This document shows positions 1 to 13,688 of a stretch of DNA of 64,000 bases, piece after piece. Below the pieces are notes generated by a model. It was given only the letters and a program-made list of their open reading frames with translations, searched no databases and had not been told where the DNA came from. The stretch lies in assembly GCA_030512335.1 (NCBI GenBank), contig JAULSU010000003.1, forward strand, positions 2,480,001-2,544,000, given 5' to 3'. Position numbers and translations under genes: made by a program. Origin of the DNA: Immersiella caudata (taxonomy: Eukaryota > Ascomycota > Sordariomycetes > Sordariales > Lasiosphaeriaceae). Numbering within the stretch: position 1 is the first letter of the stretch; each line of letters opens with the position of its first letter.

Positions 1-1325
1 CGAGGTTGACAAAGTTGAGGACTTGCGGTCGCAGGAGGAGCTCAGCAAGGCTATTCGCACCGTCGTCGCCAGCAAGCAGAACGGCAATGAAGACTTTCTC
101 GCTGACTTGGTCGCTGAGGCCGTCCTGTCGGTGCTGCCCAAGAACCATGCCAACTTCAACGTCGACAACATCCGCGTTGTCAAGATTATGGGTGGCAGCC
201 TAGAGCAGAGCCGTGTCGTTAAGGGTATGGTCTTCGCAAAGGAGCCCGATGGAGCTATTAAGAAGGCCAAGAAGGCCAAGGTCGCCGTGTACACATGCCC
301 CATCGACACCAGCCAGACCGAGACCAAGGGCACCGTGCTCTTACACAACGCCAAGGAAATGCTTGAGTTTACCAAAGGCGAAGAGGAGCAGCTCGAGGCT
401 GCCGTTAAGGAGTTGCACGATGTTGGTCTACGCGTTGTCGTCGCCGGGTCCACAGTCGGTGAGCTGGCGCTACATTACCTTAACCGTTACGGCATCCTGG
501 TCATCAAGATCCTCAGCAAGTTTGAGCTTCGTCGGGTGTGCAGAGTTGTCGGTGCCACCCCCCTAGCCAGGTTCGGCGCCCCCATGCCGGACGAGATGGG
601 CAACATCGACGTCGTCGAGACGCAGGAAATTGGTGGTGACCGTGTTACCGTTTTCAGGCAAGAGGACGAGGCGACAAGGACAGCCACGCTAGTGCTCCGC
701 GGTGCAACCCAGAATCATCTAGATGACGTTGAGAGGGCTGTAGATGATGGTGTCAATGTTGTCAAGGCCATCACCAAGGATCCCAGACTCGTACCAGGAG
801 CCGGCGCCACCGAGATCGAGCTCGTGGAGAGGATACAGGCTATCGGTGAGAAGACACAGGGTCTGGCACAATACTCGATCAAGAAGTTCGGCGAGGCCTT
901 TGAGGTCGTGCCGAGAACTCTGGCCGAAAGTGCCGGCCTCGACGCTACCGAGGTTCTCAGCCGGCTCTATGCCGCTCACCAGAAGGATGATGACTGGTCT
1001 ACCGGTGTTGATATTGAGGTATGTTGACCCCCTTGCCTTGATCTGCAGACGAGTATCCTGATAGCTGTCACCAGAATGAGAATGGCTCTGGAACTCTGGA
1101 CGCCGAGGAAGAGGGCATCCTCGACCTGCTTGTGACTAAGCAATGGGCCATCAAGTTGGCCACCGAGGCAGCCCGGACAGTGCTTTCCGTTGACCAGATT
1201 ATTGTGGCTCGCCAGGCCGGCGGGCCGAAACCTCCAGGTCCCAACCCGGTAGGTTTATCTTCATGGTTACCAGACCACCAGACAGAATTGCTGACGCCCG
1301 ATGACAGAACTGGGATGAGGACTGA
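1..1325 (+). CDS. CCT8: T-complex protein 1 subunit theta (CCT8), 5' partial
   Basis: C-terminal part of the theta subunit of the cytosolic chaperonin TRiC/CCT, the ATP-driven double ring that folds actin, tubulin and WD-repeat proteins. Exons are <1-1018, 1075-1248 and 1308-1325; the first complete codon is at position 2. Introns of 56 and 59 nt have GTATGT/GTAGGT donors and CAG acceptors. About 402 residues are present against roughly 548 in the family, so about 145 N-terminal residues, including the GDGT nucleotide-binding motif, lie outside the window. Group II chaperonin features visible are LVPGAGATEIEL in the C-terminal equatorial domain, GLDATEVL, and the typical C-terminal NWDED ending encoded by a tiny last exon. 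Identification is firm; the splice sites are read by eye. Confidence 0.95.
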
Positions 1326-4300
1326 GCTACGAGTAATACCCGACCCGAGCAACGGAGACGTATTAGTGCATAGAAAAAAGGGCAATCGATGTTCATGTAG
1401 ACAGGCAGACTTGAGTCGTCGAAATACCATGGTACATGATGTTAATGTGCGGGCATCAAGTTGCAGAGGCCCTATTGGACCTTGGCTGTCACTGTTACGC
1501 ATGCTATGTCTTTACGTGAGGTGCCTAGCCACCAGTAGACTCAGCTAGCGGTCTCGGGTGAGCTTGCTACCCTAAGAGGGAGAGCAGTTCTCTGGGTGAA
1601 ACAAACCTGGGTGATACACAGGCTACTTCTAAGTTCCGTGGGAGTAGGCATGCCACTCCAATCCGATATCGCTTTCAGTACTCGGGTGACATGTACTAAA
1701 TTACAGAGGGGGGGAGGTGGTATTTGATGACTGGTGCAGGCAAGGACAGCTCTTACAGCCCCCGACCTAGATCTTGTACAACCTGTGCTTATCACGGTGT
1801 CGAAGGACCAACATAGCTAAACCGTACGGACAGTTCAGCCCTTGCCATCATCCGTCACCTCACCCTAGCGCCTGTGCTCATTACCACCGCCCGTCAACAC
1901 CACAACCACCGCTCATATGCCCACTATGGACATCAAACAGATAGATACGACCATAGGCACTGGAAAATTCGGGATCCCGTCCGCTCTCCCATACACAAGT
2001 CGGTGACCGCCCGACCAGTAGTTGGGTCGGTAGCGACCCGCGAATCGCTGGTGTTGTATGTTAAGTCTGTCCTTTCTATCTTCTTTTTTCTTTTTTGACA
2101 CTCTCTTCCAAAACTTCATCTTCTCTCCATGGCGCAGTCACCCATCTCGTTTCACCCCCGCCCTTCACTTCGGCGGTCTTCTTGAACCGGAGATTATGAA
2201 GACACACAGCGCTTCTCCCCACAGGCGTGCTCGTGCCTGCGTTGAATCCTGCTGTGTAAGGTGCATCCCACAAACGAGCCTGGTCCTTGTCAGGGTGACA
2301 ACTAGCGGTACCTCCCGCAGAAGAACTGATGCGGACCGAGAGGATGAAGCGAACGCGTCAGCAGGCCCAAACACCGAGTTACAGCGGAGAGAGCTTCACT
2401 TGAGGCTACGTGGTGAGAGGGTGTCTGAGGACATGACTTGACAGGGGGTGGTCTTGGAAATGTAGAAGCAGCTTTCTCGCATCCGCAGACATCTGAGCCT
2501 CTCGAACTGTTGCTCGAGCCCTTTTCGTGGAATAGAGATCTACGCTCCGCACTGGAAGCAACGTAATGACGAGATGCAGTAGCTCGGGCTGATGTTTGAC
2601 TTGGTAGAGGCTTCATTCCACGGACGTCGACACCAGCTGGGCTGAAACGAGGCTTGACTTTAGCACAGAACACCGAGAGGGGAGCAGACTCGCATCCAGC
2701 CCAGTAGGGGGCTTTCGCTGCCTAAGGGTTCCGGCGTGCTGTTTGGCCCCTGGTCGTGACCTCTCACTGCAACCTATACGTGGGATGCAATAGAGACGAA
2801 ACAGAAAACACAGCGTTCCAAGGCTAGAACGAAGCAAGGACTCCTAGTTGCCGCCTTTGACGAATAAACATGAGGCGCAGAACAACAATGATTTGCAGAG
2901 CTGAACGACGAGCCACTGGGTCGTCGATCTTGGGGCGTAATGATTTCCCCTGCCATACATTCCCGGAGGTAGCTTCTTCTGGGCGCCATCTGCTGTGCGT
3001 CTTTTGTGATATCGTCTTGTCATGCACGCACGACCACCTCGACGCAGACACACAGACGCACTCGACGGCCTACCAAGCGCTCAACCAACCGGTAGCTGTC
3101 GCCGAGAGATGATGCAGAATTGTAGATGCCAGCAGCATCCCAGCTGCCTGAATGAGATGGGGAGGGCTGCATCCATCCTGACTCCTGCCGTGGCCGAGTG
3201 CGAAGGGGAAAAGGGCGAGATGTCGGCGCACGGTTACCCTCTGGCGAGCATTTTGTGGGGTAGGTCGTTTCTGTCTCGACCACATCAGATCCCCAATGCT
3301 ACCACTCTTTCCCAACCATGCCTGTGGTTCATCCGCTAAGTCGGGAACGTATGCCAATCCCGCACGGCTTCGCGCTCTTCTGCTAATGCGTAAGCGTGGG
3401 TGAGACTAACAAGCGAGATGGTCGACTGTCTTTGCCTTTGCGCCCGAACATTCAGAGAAGAGAAAGCGTTGCCCCAAAACGGGTAAGGCCATTCGGAGCA
3501 AAGAGTGCTCGGCTTTTGACTGCCGATGCCAGAAGCCCCGAGCCGTGCGGATGGCGGCAGTGTGAAGAGCAGTCTTCGTGGCACTCGGCTAGAATCAAAA
3601 GAGACCGTGTCATGGAAAGATCGCGATCGGTAAGTCTTTGGGTATCAGCATGGTTTGCAACGATAAATTGTAGAGGCCGGTACTGTGTGCTTTTGTCGTC
3701 AAGGGACCTCCGTGCGCAAGGGACCGTCGGAGCGGGTCTTCATGTTGCGTCGTCCTCCTGCGCTGCAACCAGGCTTCATATCATCCAGCCGTCGTAAGGT
3801 ATGCGGTGTAGTATTTGCGCTCTTTTGCGTGGAAACGAATCCTTGGGTGAATAGCACAGTGAGTCCTTCTTGCGGTGAAGAAATACAGGGTGTTTGTGCA
3901 ATCGGTAGTAACAAAGACGGAAGCTCGGAGGTCGGTTGGGAATGACATCAGCCATCGATTCTTCGGCTCCAGGACTGTGACGATCTCGGTCTCAATTGGC
4001 GGGCTTCGGGCTGCCTTGAATCGAGCCGTAAGAACCCGTCGATCCCAAGCCTCAGCTTCCAGCCTGCGGATGACTAGAAGACTTGAGCTCAGAAACTCTT
4101 TGCCTGATCGGCATTCCAAGGGCCTGCTGTGATGATCTTCAAGGGTAGTGTACGAATTCTCCGATACCCAAAAAAGGGGTTACAGGAACTGTCCCATTCC
4201 TGTTTACTGTCACGTTGCTTCTTTGGCCTTCTTCGTTAGTGATAAAAGATGTCGTTCGGGAGATTTGATCTCTCAGCTCAAGGAAAGTGGTACTGTTACC

Positions 4301-7300
4301 AAGATAGGCTCTCTGCCTGATCGTGTCCTTAGGGCACAAAGTGGCCCGAGAGCGACTAATGTCGCGGAGAATGGGTGCTCCCGTCGCATGTTTCCCTCTC
4401 GTCGTCCCGCAGGAGGAGTGGAAAGGTGCCGGAGGTTTCTGGCACGGTGAAACGGGGAGAAGCAATTTCAGCCCCGATGAGATCGTCACTAGCGTGGTGG
4501 GTGCTGTGAAGAGCCCCCCAAAATGGAGAGGAGGGGGGGAGAATATTCGAAAACGGAGAATAAAAGCAAACACTCAACGCCAGGGGTTCAGCCACGAACA
4601 TCGAGAGGTGGGCGTTGGACCCAGTGTGATGGTATCGGTTTTTGTACTCCTATCACTGGCGTTGCGGCGTTGCAGGGCCTCAGAACAGATGCATATGTTG
4701 TCGATTGATGGGTTTATTGGCTTGTTTTTATGAGGGGAAACGGGTTGCAACTAAGCAAGTCGAGAGCTCTCGCCGTCTCGAACTTGGATCTGCACAAAAC
4801 CATGCCTTCCTCAACTATGTCTTGCATATTTGCCCCACTTTGATCCTGCTTTGCTGAGACTTGGAGCTGTTCTGGACGATGGCAACTTTGTATCATCAAA
4901 CAATCAAGTTGTTATCTTTCTTGCTGCGAACGAGCACCTTACTGGCATCGGACGCGTCTGGGGCGTGCTAGGCACGCTCAATTTCAATAGTTCCTTTCCA
5001 AAACGGAGCCGTTGGCAGGATTTAGACCTGCTCTCACGCATTGCAACCCCGGGATTCACCCTCGCGATCGGAAGGGGCAGTCACATCGCCTGTCAAAGCA
5101 AAAGAAAATCTTTGGGGGGTGGATCCACCATCAGCCGCGACCAGAGACGGGGAGGCCCAATATTTCCCACTGAGGGCACTTCCTAATCCTTTTCGATTCC
5201 CATGTTACCTTGCAGGTTCCAGCATTATCCAGACGCGCGCTTTCCTGAGAAGTGTACCCTGGACAACGACGATGCACGCACAGGACACCCCAGGCAAGCC
5301 GTGCAACTGGCGGCCAGGTGCAACGGTTTGAGAGCCGGCGAATTGGTTTTACTTTTCGCCGGGTCTTCATACCTGCGAGTTTCGATGTTTCGAGAAGGCA
5401 TTTGCAGATGTTGACAGAGTTCTGGCTGAAAGCGAGAACAAGAAGAGAGAGATGTGTGAATCGCCCAGCCTGGGTTCGTCGCCTTCGAGTCTGGGCTCGA
5501 TCCGAACCTGACTGGTCACCCTGGGTGCCGGCCTCCAGGTTGTTCCATTGCTTCCATGCATAATCCCTTGGCGACCAACATCTTAGCCCTTCCCCCCTTT
5601 TCGATGCACCCACTCATCGACACCCGTGTGTGGATGCTGTATTAGCGACCGAGAGCAGTGTGGGATGTTCCAATTCGCCAGGCCGAGAGGCCTTCGATGT
5701 CTGCAAGAACACCGAGCTTGTGAGCAGAAGGATGGCTTCAACAACTTCCAGAATGGTTGGATGCAGCCATAGCCATGCCCTTCACTCTTCGATCCACTCC
5801 TCCCGATCGGCACACTCAACAACGTCTTCTCATTGGCATTGCGCACGGGCATTGCTGAGATTGAGCGTTGACCAACTCTCGCGTCACCGGACGAAGTGTT
5901 GCGTCCAGCCCGGTGTGCTGCAGCAGCAGGAGCTAGGCTGCACGATCTTACCTCCATCGGGAAGCCCTCAGAGGACCCCCTCTCATCGGGCCTTGGAGGA
6001 ACGACACCTGCGCTGAGATGGCACAACGTCACCATGGGTTAGCTTCTCAAAGCATAGGGGATAGAGGTGCCCCGATGAGCTCTAGAATCCAACCAAAGCA
6101 ATTCTTGATTGCTGGGAATCGTGTTGCAATCCATCAATGTTGGTTGCACGGATCGAAGGAGAGATAGTGGGGCCTGGTCGTCATATAGACCGAGGAGCAG
6201 TAGCTTCCACCGGTCAGCCTCCAGGATTGAGATGTTATCTCCCTAATAACGCGTCTTCTCAGGAATTCTCCGCAAAGCGTCTAGCACACTAACCGATCAG
6301 AGTTTCGGGACGCTACACCACGCCGTATTCATGTTCAAGTCTCCGCAAAGCTGGTCCATGCGGTCTGATCCGTTCATCACGATGCCACGTGCTGACAGCG
6401 AGCATAGGATCGGCGCTGGGGAATTTGCCGATGGGAGCTCTTGGTTGTTCTGACGTCCGCACCAAGGTATATCGCCTAATCTGATGGCGATAGGTGGTAT
6501 TGTTCGCCTCTGGATGGGGAGAGAGCATACGGAAACCATCTAGCAGCTGCCGTCCTGTACGTCACGCTGACATAACCCTTGGCCGCTGGGCTGGAAGCAG
6601 CCGCATCCATACGCTTTGGACTTTCCCTCAAGATGACGGCTTTACACTAGCGTGATACGGGGCACTGACGAGCGCCAGGCAACCCTGAATTGCTATCACC
6701 AAACGCCTTGGGGGCCTCACGAGCTTGGCCAAACATTGCGAGAGCCATAGCGTCTTTCGACGTCGACGCCTGAGGCCGAACGCATCGAGCTCGCAGCAAA
6801 CAGGCCTGCACGCAGGTGTCGTAGCGTACGGATTGCACAACCTCGCCAATGGTTGTGTGGCAACAGAAAAGGCACGGACATTCTGGCTTTGCAAAGCCGT
6901 CCATGGAGCGGGTCGGCCGGCCAATCGCCGTGCGCGATGGAACGCTCATGGGGGTCAGAACTCGGGAAGGTGTAAGTGCACAAGCGGCATGAATCCAATG
7001 CTGGGCAGTCGGTGAGGCACAGAGACGGTATTGCGTGGGCGGGCGTCTCCGCTGGGCAAAGGATGTTGCCACATTCTTCTCGGAGTTATGCGCGCATCCC
7101 CCGGCAGCCTTGTCGAGAAGCTGTCGGCACACCAGACTCGTCTCTCGGGAGTGGCGCGATGCAACAGGGTCGATGCTGTGTCGGATGAGGTGAACGGGTT
7201 GTATTGATAGAGCTGTGGAGGAAACGGGAAAACGGAGAAGGCTGTCCAATCTCCGCGCTGGACGCTGACCCATAGTTACGTCTCTGGGGAGAACAGGATT

Positions 7301-8559
7301 CCGCGGTTCCCAAGGCGCCAATGGCCTGGACGACGGGGATGGCGCTCTCTTGCAGGCCCCCCAGTTAGCGTGAGGGTTCGACCAGGTCGACTCCGCTGCA
7401 GAGCAACGAAGGCGGGTGCAGGGACAGGCCTCGCAACATTGGTCCACGGTCTGCTTCGCCGCCACGGCGACTTGCTGGGCGACCCAGGCGACAGGTGCCC
7501 AGGTGGACCAGTCAAGCCACCCATTCTCTCCCGTCTCTTCTGGGGTCGGGTCCCCTCTTCCCCCCCCCCCTTCCCCCAGCTCGAGCAATGCAGATGGGAG
7601 CAGCGAGGACATCAGGTTCCTGTCCTCTGGTGGCCGGCGCCAGAACCAGTTAATTAAAACCTCCTCTGTTGGTCCCAGTTTTCCAATCTCTCCGGTCACC
7701 ATACCTGCGTTTTCTAAAATTGTCGTAGAGACGACAGACGCAACGGCACCGCGCTTCCCCAACCCCAGCTACCTGGCTCGCCGTTAGGTGGCCGACCCTG
7801 CAGGACCTGATTTTTTTTTCGTTCAATAGGGTGAACCGCCCACTCACCACTCGAGACGCCGCCGTTTTGCTGTATCTCTGAATGACAGCCGTGTGAGAAT
7901 AGTTCGCATCAGAAAAAGGCGACCAGACCCGACGTTTCCTCTCGGCCGCCACTCGTCGCGACTCAATTGGAACCTTTTACGCAGTGGCCTGGCGTAGCCA
8001 ACGCCAGAGTACGTTGTTGGCAACTTTCTATCACCCAACCTCCCTCGTCGGGTTTGATCACGGAAGATTCGCGACTTGGCCGCGCTGCAAATTCACCCAG
8101 GGGCATCACGACAATTCCGCAATTCAGCCTCCCACGGCCGTTTCACTGGCACCGCTGTCGACTTCAGGGGACGGTCGCGCAGACGCACAAAGGCAGACGA
8201 CGGTGCATTTATTCGATTTTGCCTGCGTTTTCGAAGCAACCATGCCCTGCGCGCTCCCCTTGGGTCAATCACTGCATTGTTGATACCACGTCTGAAACAA
8301 CCCACCACCCCAGAGCCGATCCGGGTCTGTGTGCCGTCTCCCATTCGAGGACTGACAACGGGACGGGAATACAGCGCCTTTTGGTGTTACTACGGCGGCC
8401 TGTTACAAGTTACCGGCCAGAACGTCCAGGAGGATCCCCCAGGAAAGCACCAGGCGATCCGAACACAGACCGCCGAGACGTCCAAAATAACCTACCAGCC
8501 CCGCGCATCGCAGTCGTCGTCGTCGTTGTCGCTGTTCCTGTCGCAAGACCTACATCCAC
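1326..8559. other. 7.2-kb region with no supported gene
   Basis: I see no ORF with recognisable domains and no chain of exons with consistent splice signals. The longest open frame (6647-7762, minus, 371 codons) is rich in Arg, Pro, Ser and Cys and looks like GC-rich noncoding DNA. A run of about eleven C lies near 7560-7570. The distal end probably holds the promoter and 5' leader of the scaffold gene that starts at 8560. No tRNA, transposon or RIP-like AT-rich tract was noticed. Confidence 0.55.
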
Positions 8560-11500
8560 ATGTTTAGTAGATCACACGGCAAACCCTACGGTTTCGGCAA
8601 AGAGAAGAAGGATAAGGACGAATCCCAGGACGCTCACCAGTTGTCAGCCCTCACGGAGCTGGGTCTGATCGGTCCCGACTACAAGAAAGCGCGGTCTGGT
8701 GGTGGCGGCGCTTGGGGAACAGACTTCAACCGGCCAAACTACTCCTCCAGCAGAGCTGCGAGGTCTTTTACTGGCGTGACATACCCAGAAAAGAGTAGGT
8801 GGATCCCCCTCTACTAGGGCGTGGCGTTTTGGCTCGGAGGCTGGGCCTGCGCCGTACTGTTACGTACTGCGCATTGCTGGCTCATCGTCAGACGCTCACC
8901 TCGGTTGTGCTGGTACTGTTGTTGTCGTTGTTGCTGCTGCTGTTCGCAGGAAGGCTGACTCTATTGTGCCCCGACAACCAGATCACTCGATCGCCACCGG
9001 GACCCTCCGCGCTCCGTCGCACCGCTCCACATCCTCGATCAGCTCGGCCAAGTCGCGGGAGAGCAATAGGGCGGCCATCATCAGGATGAATTCCGACCGG
9101 AGTCGATCGCGCCGTGAGCGCACCTTTGTGGGGAGCGAGTGTGCTGTTTGCGAGGAGCCGCTGGAACACACGCTGCGAGGCGAGAGGATATTGCAGTTTT
9201 CGTGCACTCATGTGTCACACGAGGCGTGCTTCTACGAATTTATCCGCGAGATCGATTCGCAATACTGCCCGACCTGCAATGCGCCGCTACACCTCGACAC
9301 CAGCCGCGGCGGCAATGTGCTCGATATCGGTAAGGAATTGGCCCACCCCCTTTTTGGGCCCGGGGACGGCGCTGACGGAGACGGAACAGAGAAGATTAGC
9401 AACATGGTGCGCGCCGTGTCGGTGACCGATGCCCGGTCGCAAGGCACGCCGACGCCGACACAGTGGGACGACCAGACCGGACGGCCGCCAAGCCGCGGTT
9501 CGAATGCCAGGCCCGGGCAAGGGCCCTTGAGCGGCAGCGGCATCGTGCCGAGGGGCAGCCTCCGGGACAGTCGCGACACCCGCGACACACGCGATACTCG
9601 TGATAGCCGAGAGGCCGCTTTGTCGGATCACCGCTACACGCCGGGCACTGTTTCGAGACATGGACGGAGCGACAGCGAGGCCACGGGTATGACGGGCATG
9701 GCGTCGTCGAATGGCTATCCCGAGACAACGCAGAGCGGGCCGCCCCGCCGCCACGATTATGACGTCCAGGCGATGGAGACTTCGCTGGCCAGCCCACGCA
9801 CGGTGACGCGGAACCCCATTCCGGCCCCGACGGTCACGGTGCGCTCCGAATTTCCCACCATCAGCCGGTCGCGCCAGCAGCAGACGCTCACATGTCTCGT
9901 CACCATCGAGGTACCCGACAACAAGTGGCGCCCGGACCCCGAGGATCTGCAGAGCGCGCCACCAATGCGGTCAGGGGGTGCCGACGAGGGGTTCGCGCGC
10001 CCCAGCTCGCCGGCGCGAAGCGCCCCCCGATTCTACCCGTACGAATCGTCCGAGGTGCTCGCCGAGATGACGGAGAGCTTGCGCAGCCGTGTCGACAATT
10101 GGCATGGGCTGGACTTCAGCCGGTACGTATCCCGCCTGCATGCCGCACAAAAATGCTCATTCAGTGCGCAATAAACCCGGGAACCTGGTTGCACTCAATA
10201 TCGGAAGAATTCACGGATGCTAACACATGAAATTGCTAGGTTTGGTAAGCTCCGTTTGTATGGGACGCTGCGCGTGGGCAAAGACAAGGTGTCGTGGCAG
10301 GAGCTGGAATGCTTCCTATTTGCCGAGATGCTGATCTGCGTCAAGGAGAAGAAGAATGCTCAGCCGCCATCACAGTGGGATGACGAGGGGGCGCGCAAGT
10401 CGACGCGGTGCACTCTCAAGGGATCTATTCTCATAAAAAAGCACTTGAACGAGGTGTCAGAAACGGGCTCGGTCGACGAAAACGTTCTGACCCTCAGCTT
10501 GTCGGTCGCCGAGCTGCCGCAGTTTCACCTTCGCTTCGAGAACCGCAACCAGCTCAAGCTTTGGCAGCAAGCCCTGCTGGACTTGAACGCCATTGAAACG
10601 TCGCCTGTGCGCAGCCCTGACTATGACCGTGGTGAGTTCTCGGAGACGGACGAGGATGACTGGCAGAGGACACCGCACTCGAGCCGCCCCCAGCGCGTGT
10701 CATCGCTCGCTTCGTCCTGGGGCGGTGCCAAATCTGCAACGACGGCGCCGACGGAGTATACCAACTTTGCCCGGAGCCCGCTGCTGCAGTCCGTCCACGT
10801 TCCGGTCGATGTGGTGGTTGTGGTGCCTATCTCCGCATCCATGCAAGGTGTAAAGATCAACCTTGTTCGCGATGCGTTGCGCTTCATGGTGCACACCCTC
10901 GGCGAACGAGACCGCATGGGATTGGTAACTTTCGGCTCATCCGGCGGTGGTGTTCCCATTGTCGGAATGACAACCAAAGCCTGGCCTGGCTGGAGTAACG
11001 TCTTGAACTCGATCAAGCCCGTGGGCCAAAAGAGCCACCGCGCTGATGTGGTAGAGGGAGCCAATGTGGCCATGGATCTCCTGATGGGCCGCAAATACAA
11101 CAACCCCATCGCTACCATCATGCTCATCAGCGACGCATCAACGTCGGACGCAGATAGCGTTGACTTTGTGGTCTCGCGAGCAGAAGCAGCCAAGTATGTC
11201 TCGAACCAAACGCACGTCTGTGATAGCACGTACTAACAGCTGACTAGAATTACCATTCACTCCTTTGGATTGGGCATGACGCACAAACCGGACACCATGA
11301 TCGAGCTCTCTACCAGGACAAAGGCATCGTACACGTATGTCAAGGACTGGATGATGCTTCGCGAGTGTCTGGCAGGTTGCCTCGGCTCCATGCAGACGCT
11401 GTCACATCAAAACGTCAAGCTCAAACTCAAACTTCCTGAGGGATCGCCGGCCAAGTTCCATAAGATCAGTGGCGCATTACAGATCACAAAACGCGCGACT

Positions 11501-12484
11501 GGCCGCGATGCCGAAGCGGCTCTCGGCGACCTCCGGTTCGGCGACAAGCGCGATATCCTCGTTCAGCTAGTTATCTTGCCCGACAACACGTCTCAAGAAC
11601 AACTACCGCAAGATCCCTGGGACAATATTGTCTCAGGCTTGGAGGCCTTGGGTGGCCCCATGGATCAGGATGAACAGAGGGCCGTCTCGGTCGAAGAGGT
11701 GCCCCTGATTCAGGCCGACCTCCTATGGGGCGACATCCTCCGAGATGGGACATCCCAACACACTAGGCCGTCACTCTTGGCCATCACCATGCTACCGGCA
11801 TCCAGCTCGAAGAGGTCATGGGGAGGGTCGCCGCCCATCCCGCCGCATCCGCATATCGTGCAGCGGCGCATGGAGTTACTGACGTCCGATATGCTGACGC
11901 GTGCCTTAACGCTTGTTAGCAGAGGGCAACACGACCGCGCGCACACGCTGCTCAACGAGACACGATCTATCTTGAAGGGTCTCGGGAAGGGTGGGCTTCC
12001 TCCCGTCCCACCCATGCCGAATAGCAAATCTCAACCATCTACACCCCACCCAGCCCACGATGGCTCCCCGACGTCGGGCACTCCTGACAGGAAAAACACG
12101 CCCTCGCCAATGTCAGCCACAGCGCCCTCATCCCTGAATGGTTTCCCGACCCCCTCGTTGCCCCGTAGCCGGTCCAACGATGGGCTCGGCCTCGGCGGCA
12201 TGGGCACCGCCAACGGCATCGATGCCAACACGGTGGCGGCGCTCGATGCAGAGCTTGAGTCCAGCCTTGAGTGGATCAGCCATCCGGCTGTCTTTGGCCG
12301 AGATAGCCGCAAGGCTGTACTGCAGGCCATCGGGGTAATTAGCTCTCAGCGGGCATTCACTTTCCGAACCCCGATTGAAAGCCTCTGGGCTTCACGGGTT
12401 AGCGGGGTGAAGAAGCTCACGGAAAAGAGTCGGGAATGGCGTGAGGAAGGCGGCGGCGAAGGCGGCATCATGGAGGAGTCATAA
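8560..12484 (+). CDS. RING-H2 / PH / VWA protein, Ste5/Far1-like scaffold architecture
   Basis: Predicted product of about 1188 residues from exons 8560-8794, 8982-10122, 10240-11193 and 11248-12484. Internal donors are GTAGGT, GTACGT and GTATGT; CTGAC or CTAAC branch sites precede the acceptors. An alternative first intron is 8799-8949. Domain order: a C3H2C3 RING at about 132-180 (CAVC ... CTHVSH ... CPTC); a disordered Ser/Arg/Pro region with repeated D-[TS]-R units; a PH-like fold at about 459-575 ending in a W-containing helix; a von Willebrand A domain from about 648 to 850; and a Pro/Ser-rich tail. Yeast Ste5 and Far1, scaffolds of the pheromone MAPK pathway, have the same RING-PH-VWA order, so a signalling-scaffold role is inferred rather than shown. 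The VWA metal site reads VPISAS instead of DxSxS, so metal coordination is doubtful. Position of the first ATG is fairly secure; function is not. Confidence 0.85.
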
Positions 12485-13688
12485 TAACACTCTTGGTCGT
12501 CTTTAAGGCGCGCCCCCTGTTTCTATACCTCACTGAGCCGCTCAGCCTTGTGCCCTCCTGTTCCCTTGACGCCGAGACGGCCGACCTCTCCTGACCATAA
12601 CGCCGGGTTCCACAACCCTTTTGCAACACCCTCACTTCGTATTCGACAACATATCAACACGCTACTTTGCAGCTCTAACAGAGCTGACTACTCGGCACAC
12701 CTGGATTCCGTGCCCCGATTTTCTTTGTCTCAGATTCTTATACGAGATAGCGCTGGGCATAAAACTGCCTTTCGCCACCCATAGCGATGCGTTCAGTTTT
12801 GTTGAGCCATTTTAAGGCTACCATGGTTGCGCTGGAAGATACCATTTTGCTTCGACATATTTTTACCCAACGGCCTCTTTCCATATACGACGTCTTTTTG
12901 CTTTATTTCAAAATGCGTTTTGAATCATTGTTTGGTGATCTGCCAAGGACGCATCGATTCTAACAAGCAGTGTGATTCGTAGGGGGTTGCAATGCCGAAG
13001 AGGATTGTGGGTTTTGAGAACGTCCACAGGGTGTAATAGTCATTACAGTGGGGTGGTGGTAGCAACTGAAGTGGAAGTGGAAGCAGAAGTGAAACGTGTG
13101 GTTTTGGGCCATGTCATATCGAGGGAATGAATTGCGACGGGATGGTGCATGTACGATATATCATACGAAGCTGCTACCTGGTATATGTCTGTATGTATGT
13201 AGATATGGAAAGGATGTGAGCCAGAGGAGGGCGGAATGACATGTTTGAGATGGGTTGACAGTGATTTTAGACTCGTTATTGTGACAACCGGAAACCCGAC
13301 ACGTGCCCAAGTAGAACTGTCAGAAATCAGGCCGAGCAAGCCGAGCTCTTTATCCTTGTGACCATGCTGTTGCGAGTGGACATGGAATCACGAGTTCGGA
13401 ACAGCTACTCGATTACCTGATAGACTCTCACCATCAACCCGTTGGAAGCATCACGTGGCAGTCAGAAGTCTCAAAAGTGTTTTGTCCCACTGCTATGGCT
13501 TTGAAAATGACGTACAACATATATCCCTATCAGCTTTGGTGCCACGAACGGAGGGAAGCATCGGCAAGCGGGTAAGCGGGTAGACTCGAAAATATGAAAA
13601 AATAGCCCGGATCCCGCACCACACATCGGCCATCCGGGTGATCTGCTGGCAAGTGGACCCTGAAGAATCGAAGCACAATAATCAGATC

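Noticed and set aside
6647..7762. 371-codon open frame on the minus strand
   Set aside because: Composition is Arg/Pro/Ser/Cys-rich without domain or signal, and other frames are also open nearby; it looks like a chance frame in GC-rich DNA.
8795..8981. Alternative first intron (8799-8949) of the scaffold gene
   Set aside because: It keeps the frame but uses a GTGGAT donor and has no clear branch site; 8795-8981 has GTAGGT and a CTGAC branch site and is preferred.
9490..9510. tRNA T-loop-like GGTTCGA string
   Set aside because: It lies in coding sequence of the scaffold gene and no cloverleaf can be formed around it; no tRNA was found in the window.
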